Positions 57,191 to 64,000 of a DNA stretch of 64,000 nucleotides are shown here, piece by piece. The DNA lies in contig CM069446.1 in assembly GCA_035610835.1 (NCBI GenBank), forward strand, positions 51,809,625-51,873,624, given 5' to 3'. The stretch is from Ophiura sarsii. Its lineage: Eukaryota; Echinodermata; Ophiuroidea; Amphilepidida; Ophiuridae. Each line of letters starts with the position of its first letter. The first letter of the stretch is position 1. A program made the translations under genes and the position numbers. Under the pieces are notes generated by a model that saw nothing but the letters and a program-made list of their open reading frames with translations, ran no database searches and was not told the origin of the DNA.

Positions 57191-57925
57191 CAGCTTAGCC
57201 GAATAACCGTTAAAAGGTCAATTATTACCGAAACGAACTTCGCAATTTTGAACCGCGCACTTTCGGTACTAAAACCGAGTTAAACTCCCGCGGAATCTGA
57301 ACTATCATTTTCAAGAGTGATCTTGAGGTCAAATTTAAGTCTTTTTTGGAGATTAATATCATGAAATATTCCTAATAATAGAATCTATCTTACTAACTTA
57401 TTAAAACCAGTCTCTGACATTTACAAGCAGAGTATTTCATATGGGAAGTTTGCAATTTTGTCGATATCAAAAGTGAAATGTTGCAAAAGTAGCGTTACAT
57501 TGATCTGACAAACAGCTGTCTTAAACAGCGAAATTACAAAATTGTCACATATTTAGATAAATGACCATTGTTAATTCATATGCGATCGCATTATATTTTG
57601 ATGTTTGTGCGAATTGCAGGCCATGTGCATAGGAGGAACATCTTTCAAGGGAAATCTTTTTTCATGAAATCTCACATTTCGGGACGATGGTGACTGAATA
57701 TATTGATTCGATAAAACATTATGAAGTACAATAGATGTATGCTTCATTGTAGGTTAGTGGGTAAACGATCAGCAGTCTCCTTTTGTATATATTTCGTCCT
57801 AAATAAGTGTTAGATATTTATAAATAGGTAATCGAATAAATTTGAATTTTTCGTGTTTACGTTAGGACGCCCTCGTACCTAATAATATGGGGTCAAATCG
57901 AAGTTGCGTTTCGACTGGTACATCG
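57185..57925 (-). repeat. Uninterrupted inverted duplicate of 45300-47190
   Basis: Compact copy without the tRNA-like insertion. At the point matching the insertion, TTTCATG is followed (read on the minus strand) directly by AAAAAAGATTTCCCTTGAAAG. End similarity suggests short inverted repeats (AAACGCARCTT). Confidence 0.8.
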
Positions 57926-59092
57926 TCAGGACATCTCGTCACATAGACTTGTAGCAAGTCCATAGTACCCAAGCAATGCCGGTATGGTGTAAAGTGAGAG
58001 AATAAATTCAAATACCTAAAATAAATAATGAAACGCGTGAAGTATCATATATTTCAGGCTTGCAAAAACAGTCCAGCACGTACGTTTTACCATAACTTTC
58101 AAAACCGCACAATTTTTGGGGCATTTTTTCAACAATTCCGTGTAAACTTCAGTTAAGTCTAATACCTAAAGCAGACGACACAAACAGCGCCACCAATAGC
58201 ACCACCAACATTGAATGACGTCACTGGTTAAACAAAAGTAGCTTCATCACTTATCAAACTGCGTGATACATTTCACGGACATAAATTATGCTAATGAGCT
58301 AATTCGTGAAGGGCGCCGCTCATTAGTTTTTTTTCGATGTCAGCAGAAAATTCCAAATCGATTCACGGGTAAATTGACTTCGTACATTGAACGGCTGCGC
58401 AGAAGATTTTGCTAGCCAATGATTGCCCTCGTGTCAGTTTTTCTGTATTGGCGCGAATCGATATATCAACATACTTTTTTACCGGATCAAAATTGGTCAA
58501 GCCAGTCGAGAGTAACAGAATTTTCAAAAATCTTCTTCCGATATTTTTGGAACGCCAAATGTGTGAGTTTGAAATTCTAGGTCGAGTAAAATGATGTGCT
58601 TATTTGTTGTCTATGAGCTTTTTGAATTTTTTCCCGAATTGGAGTCTTTTTTATGGAAAATAGACAGTTCAAATTAAATGTTGGTTCCAAATTCAACAGA
58701 CAGCACATGTATTTAGGTACACAGCAACAGCAATATTCACAGGCACCATTTGAGAAAAAACGATGCCCGGCTATGCAAGGGAGTGTACGGGGAAGTGTAC
58801 GGGTGTGTAGCGGGGATGAACAAAAATCGCATCTGCGCATGCTCCTGTCGCGATCGAAATCCAACACACAAGCAAAGGGCGAGTTTTATAAGTGTTCATA
58901 TCGGCAAGTTGAGTGGCACACCCCTGCTACTAGGAGGCCACCGGAGATCCGCCGATCCATTACGGTGCGCTACCGGTGCTCTACCGACACTTAACCTAGC
59001 CATACCTGAGTATTGCCGTTGTAGTCCCGTTGCTCGCTCCGGCAGCGCAACGGCAGACATTTGAGCATGCTCAAAAATGTATACCGTCGCCT
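57926..59092. other. No gene seen
   Basis: Overlapping open frames of 96-113 codons at 58577-59064 on both strands show no domain and no splice evidence. Near 58930-59060 the sequence CTACCGGTGCTCTACCGACA and CGGCAGCGCAACGGCAGACA is GC-rich and probably repeat-derived. Confidence 0.45.
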
Positions 59093-60876
59093 GGCGTTTA
59101 TGGTTGGCCGAGTCCGCCATAACGTATATCAATACACGTATTAATATACGTACTCGATTTTCGAATACGCGTGATCGAATTTCAAACCACGTGGTTGATA
59201 TTGACCAATTCTACTCGAGTTTCGAATACGTTTGATAATATTTTTCAATTACGCGGTACAGACATTTCGAGCCCGCGTAATATAGTCCTGTAATAGTAAA
59301 CAGCCTCGTTCAGGGAAATTTAGGTTATAGTTAGGCCAAATATCAACATATTTTAAACATGTTTAGTAGTGGCTAAATGGCGAGTTGTGAATGGGATGGG
59401 AGAGTTGATGTGTAGAGAGTTGCACAGTGAGGTGTATGGAGAGATGGAGAGTTGTGAGGCGAGTTGTGGGGCGAGCAGTGGCGTACACAGGGGGGTCCAT
59501 TTTTGTGTGCATGTTTTACGATTTTTTGGGAGTCTGTAAAAAAAAAAGATTGTCGGTAAATCAAAAGCTGGGTACGCCACTGGGGGGGGGGGGGGGGGGG
59601 GGCGAGTTGTGGAGCGATTTGAGGAGTGAGTTGTGTAAAATGAATGTGGGTGAGCCAAGTACAATTATTTATGGAGTGAATACAATAACTATGATTTTAT
59701 TTTAAATATTTAAGTGCAGCGTCCTATAAACTTTAAATTACAGATTTAGTTTATTTTGATTTGATTAGATCAAGATTTATATTTTGTAAGAAGAGGTAGC
59801 TACTAACCATGACCCTGTTATTTAAAAAAAAATGGAATGGGGTCTATATTGTATATCGGGGAGGGGGGGTTGAATCTCCAATCTCTGACTGATATTATTA
59901 TTGATTCACTTGTGCCGTACATTTATCCGGGTCACTGGAATATTAAGGTTTAAGTGTAGGGTGTGGTGGTGGGGGTGGGGTGCAATTTCCCAGTCAGAAA
60001 TCTTTGGAATGGGGGTGGGGTGCACTTTTCCCCAGTCAAGAACCTTTTCCCCACGACAATTGTAAATATTGGAGCTGTGACCAGGGGCGTAACTTAGAGG
60101 TGGGTAGGTTGCATCCCCCTGATGCCACCCCAGATGAAATGACAAACTTAGTGCCCAATGGCTCATGCTCATGCCTGTGAGCTTGTTGAGATAGGCAATT
60201 CAAAAGAGGTCATATCATACCATTTCCTCTTCTCAAGGCATTAAATCTGTGTAAAGTCTTTGCTCTTCTTCAAACAGATTGAGAAATTGCCCACAGTATT
60301 TTCTAAGTCTAATTATTAACATCAATCAATTCTGTGTTTGTACAGTACAACCCAAACATACATTGTGCAATGTGCATTGAAATATACTACAGGGCAAAGA
60401 CATTTATTTACCAAGGCCAGGTCATTGTTCGTATACCCATGGCAGGATCCTATTACCTGCCATATGGATACCGAGGCTATACAATGTGTTGTGTACGACA
60501 ATAGCAGTATTATAATGGTGCAGCGCTATAGTACAAAATCATAAATAAAGTTTGTATAATAGGGACCTAAATATATACACATAAATTCAGGAAAGAAAAC
60601 TTCACACGTTACAATGCTTTAATTTCCATTAAAAAGATAATTGTAGTTGTGATATTTCATGTTCATGTACGAGGATACTTTTCGAATGCGTGTATTTTTC
60701 CCGCGAATTCAATTCTCTATCCAATGTACTCGAAACTCGATTGGAATTGGTCAATATCCACCACGTGGTTTGAAATTCGATCACGCGTGTTCGAAAATCG
60801 AGTAGGCCTACGTAGGCTATATTAATACGTGTATTGATATACGTTATGGCGGACTCGGCCAACCATAGGCGTTGCT
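59093..60876. mobile_element. Element with ~170-bp inverted repeats
   Basis: Left arm 59093-59262 and right arm about 60669-60876 are inverted copies sharing TATGGTTGGCCGAGTCCGCC, AACGTATATCAATACACGTA, CGTGATCGAATTTCAAACCA and CACGTGG. Long inverted repeats around ~1.4 kb of noncoding sequence suit a non-autonomous DNA transposon. A 107-bp hAT-like MITE is inserted inside. A CAGGGGCGTAACTTAGAGG word at 60083, resembling a hAT-type end, has no partner. Confidence 0.75.
59476..59582. mobile_element. 107-bp hAT-like MITE
   Basis: Ends are CAGTGGCGTACACAG and (inverted) CAGTGGCGTACCCAG. GGGGCGAG precedes it at 59468-59475, and GGGGCGAG also follows it, after a run of G that appears to be an expansion of the duplicated octamer. 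This fits an 8-bp hAT duplication. The element is very short for its class. Confidence 0.8.
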
Positions 60877-62112
60877 AATTTTTTCGCCGATGTTCTGACG
60901 ATGTCCTGACGGTGTCTGTTTGTTTGTTTGTTTACAAGGTTGGTACGTAGTACATACACACGCTTGGGTCCTGAAGAGACCAGGCTCAAGCAAAATGCTC
61001 GAGCCATGCTTAAAAAGCCTTTATAAGCATGCTGGCTGAATGAAATGAAAGTAAGAAAAGATGGAAGAAAATAACGGAGTTAAAAGAGCCACTCCCAACA
61101 AAAAAAAGTTAACAATTTTTCTGTGAGCCTTCGGGCATGAGAAAAGAATAGTATTAATCCAATCTCATTACCACTCTGACGATGTACTACCGTTCTTAGC
61201 AATGTGATACCGTTGCACTTTCATACTAGTACTGATCCCCGACAATCGCCAAATGCTCCTGTATAGCTCGGGCGAGCCAAATCGACTATACTAGGTCTGA
61301 CAGCACTTTAATAGGATCCATGACCGTAGACCTGTCGGTGTACTAACGATGTACTATCGTTCTAGCGATATGATACTAGAACCGATCCCCGAAAATCGCC
61401 AAATGTGTGCTTCTGTATACATGGTATACATACGGCGAGCCAAAACGGCTAGGTGTGACAGAACGCTACTATACAGCGTTCCGTCCGTGATTAATTGTGT
61501 CTTGAGAACCACAGAACGCTATAGCGTTCCTAGAGGATGTTCCCATTTATCAAATTATAACGACTGTCTACTTGAAATGGAAGCTATTATAAGGTACAAT
61601 CTTAGGAATGTGACCTTTCATTTCTTACGAAACACAACTACGGTTTACATTGACATTTTCTGAGGTATAAAGCTTCAAAGTTGGCCTTTTCAGACCATAT
61701 TTTAGAATTTCTCCTCTACCCCATTCGCTGTGTACAACGTGCAGGTCTATACAGTGAGTGTCAGTTTGCCGTAATTCGGAGAGTCATGTTAAGCCGTTGG
61801 TCCCGTGTATTCAGACGCTTCACCCTGAACACGTTAAAAGTTACAGACCTTATCGTTAAGAGTAGGGGATCATCCTGGGTCTGTTACCTGTACAAAATAA
61901 AATCACAACCTCTAGGTTTCAGAGGGCTTCCAGTTTAGCCGGATAGACTTCTATAGGGAGTTAACAAGCAATAAGCAATAATCACACATGTATAGTGCCC
62001 AGCCAATTGGAAGGAACATGTAGCTTGTTACTGACCTTTAGTTCACAGCTTGAATTCAAATGCCAAATCGTAAACCAAAACACTGATTTCAGTGGTCATA
62101 GTAATCACTGGA
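60877..62112. other. No gene seen; tandem repeat pair
   Basis: Contains the two ~120-bp modules at 61180-61300 and 61344-61462 described under 57070. A TTTGTTTGTTTGTTT run lies near 60918. The 104- and 85-codon frames (61349-61938) have no family features. Confidence 0.5.
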
Positions 62113-62960
62113 TTAAGACCCTGTCACACTGAAGCGAGTAGATATAGTGCGAGTAGAGGTAACGTGTGGCCGACGTGTTTTGAAATTTGGGTGTACTTTT
62201 CTGTAAATTTTCATTTGTTCGTGACATATTTGGCATACGTTGTATTCGTTCGGGTTCGCAGAGGTGCGCTGGTGTTAAGGATATTTGTTTGAGCATGAGC
62301 GGGTGACAACGTAGTGATCAATACACTATGTATACGTTGAGCATTCGCTACATGAGCGATCTGCATGTTGGGTGTACGTTGCTTATTCGTCAGCTGTTCG
62401 GCCATATTTGGTGCATAAAGAAGAGACCTCCACCCACCGTGCTCAACGTTCACACAGCGAATGCTTAACTTATACATACCGTATTGCTCACTACGTTGTC
62501 ACCCTCTCAACGGTTTAAACAAAAATCCTTGACCCAGCGCACCACTGCGAATCCCTAGCGAACCACCAGCGAATACAACGTATACCAAATACGGTATGTC
62601 ACGAACATGACGAACGAATGACAACTTACATTCAAATGTCCTTAATGTCGGGCACACGTTAGCTGTATTCGCTTACATGTGACGGGCCTTAGTATGTGAC
62701 AGGGCCTTTAGCCAATGAGTATCCTCGAAAAGTTTTCATTCGTTTATGACGCGTTTGGCATAATTTGAATTCGTTAGCGGTTCGTAGTGGTTCGCAAAGG
62801 TGCGCTATGGGTCTAGGATTTTTTCTTAACATGTTCAACATTTTGAACGGGTGACAACGTTATGATCAACACACTATGTAGGTCTATACGTTGAACATTT
62901 GCAGTGTGAACGTTCGTCCAGCGAATACTAAATGTAGGCCTATACAAATAGCGTATTCAT
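62113..62960. mobile_element. ACGTT-rich element with CCCTGTCACAC ends
   Basis: The left end TTAAGACCCTGTCACACTGA is matched inverted at 62670-62691 (TAAGGCCCGTCACATGTAAG), and a second CTGTCACATACTA-type inverted end follows at 62692-62710. Interior words such as GGCATACGTTGTATTCGTTC, GGGTGACAACGT and GGTGCGCT occur in both orientations. After 62711 a partial second unit repeats the same blocks. The ends resemble those of the cluster at 40541-43134 (CCTGTCACACC), so the two may be related families. Confidence 0.65.
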
Positions 62961-63186
62961 CACCTTTTGATTTATGTCACAATATTTTGCGATATAGAGG
63001 GCGCTGTATTTTAATATCAGCTGATTGTATTTGTCAGTTTTAACCGTAACCGTCCTTATACCTACAAATCACCACAGTGCTATCAAATTGGAGCGCGAGC
63101 TTGACGGGTCTATCTCGTGTCACGATGTGGTGGGCTATCAAATAATCTAGAAAAGGTTAATAGTTTTGGGGTGTTTGTATATTTGG

Positions 63187-63301
63187 TAATGGGTCCAAAC
63201 GGGTCAAAATGGGTCCAAATGGATCCAAATGTATCCGAATGGGTACAAACGGGTCCAATATAGATCCAAATGGGTCCAAATAGATCGAAGCGGGTCTAAA
63301 T
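63187..63301. repeat. Degenerate 10-bp minisatellite
   Basis: About eleven units of the form ATGGGTCCAA, with substitutions such as AATGGATCCA and ACGGGTCCAA, run at a period of 10-11 bases. Confidence 0.85.
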
Positions 63302-64000
63302 GTAACACGGTTTGTCCAGGAAATGCAAAAAAGGAAGGTAAATATACAAACACGTGCGATATATTATATTATTTGCAGCTCGTCCACCACGGGCATTTCT
63401 GGTTTTAGGGTTGGGCGTATCGATAAAATGCGTCCCAATCAGAGGTGGGGTGTGTGTACAGGGTATATAAAGGGTCATGACTTCATATAAAGTAATTCCA
63501 GTAACCACGTTGGGGTGGGGTGGGGGAAATAGTATAGTATGAGTGGCGGATACAGGGGGGATAGTATAGTATGAGTGGCGGATACAGGGGGCGGAGGGGG
63601 CGGCCGCCCCCTTAAAATTTGACAATAATAAAAAAATATTAAAAAATATATATATTTAAAAAATATTTTTAAAATATGAAAAAAATATGAAAAAAATATG
63701 AGAAAAATATTTAAAAAAACCAACAACAACAAAATAATTTTTAAAAAAAATGTAAAAAAAAATTATATATACATTTTTTTTATTGTTTTGCCATTTTACG
63801 CTAACATTGTGAAAAGTAGTATACTTCTAACTAATTTGGTATGAAAATTCGCGGACAAATTGCCAATTTGTTTCAAATGTTAAGTAATTTTTTTAAAGAT
63901 TTTTATATATATATATTTTTTTTTTTTTGGGGGGGGGGGGCGAAGTGAAGGGCAACAAATGTGTTAGGTGGGGAATGCCTGCCAACCCCCCCCCCCCCCC
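63302..64000. other. No gene seen; low-complexity window end
   Basis: A 33-bp tandem pair (ATAGTATAGTATGAGTGGCG then GATACAGGGG) lies at about 63528-63592, followed by GGGGGCGGCCGCCCCC, a perfect palindrome near 63594-63609. Then comes a long A/T tract to about 63930 with a G11 run, and the window ends in C14. AGTGGCGGATACAGGG looks like a hAT-type element start without a visible partner. Confidence 0.7.

Noticed and set aside
58577..59132. Four overlapping open frames of 78-113 codons
   Set aside because: Both strands and several frames are open together, as expected from a locally GC-richer patch; no family features.

Overview
This is animal genomic DNA: AT-rich and gene-poor, with split genes, almost no long open frames, and repeats everywhere. 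The repeat types (MITE-like inverted-repeat elements, tRNA-headed repeats, broken LINEs) and the 18 copies of the palindromic octamer TAGGCCTA fit a marine invertebrate deuterostome. An echinoderm or hemichordate is my inference; no sequence here fixes the species. A 100-base run of N at 45195-45294 marks an assembly gap.

Two protein genes are well supported. One is an intact, intronless-coding class A GPCR on the minus strand (28122-29141), with a good 3' splice site just upstream of its ATG. The other is the 5' part of a secreted gene on the plus strand (43476-44722): an exon with a signal peptide and a PAN/apple-like cysteine domain joins in phase 0 to an exon holding the start of a fibrinogen-related domain. 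The rest of that domain is not seen and may lie in the gap. A third, tentative gene (11275-13396, plus strand) has two phase-compatible exons that could encode the end of a small secreted peptide precursor with dibasic cleavage sites.

Decayed coding relics are two LINE reverse transcriptase copies (7154-7820 minus; 50835-52064 plus), a LINE C-terminal zinc-finger fragment (27608-27890 minus), and a short exon like the N-terminus of DUF3504/Crypton-type recombinase proteins inside a palindromic element (18253-18390 minus).

Most of the rest is mobile or repeated DNA. By terminal inverted repeat (TIR) and target-site duplication (TSD) I can separate these groups: TA-flanked Tc1/mariner-like (16058-17579, 23917-24827, 26631-27193, 33379-34056, 53982-54328); TTAA-flanked piggyBac-like (6669-6866, 20055-20719, 30384-30622); 8-bp TSD hAT-like (35053-37518, 36783-37143, 59476-59582); and TTA-flanked Harbinger-like (50298-50789). 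Many are nested. Two segments occur twice in the window: 34530-38450 with 55850-57060 (direct) and 45300-47190 with 57185-57925 (inverted). In each pair one copy carries an insertion the other lacks, so the window holds its own empty-site controls. Motif-dense arrays add further structure: ACGTAT-rich units (40541-43134), 20-bp palindromes (18892-19121), and elements saturated with GATTGA or GGATCA words (22937-24827). No CRISPR array, rRNA or intact tRNA gene was seen.
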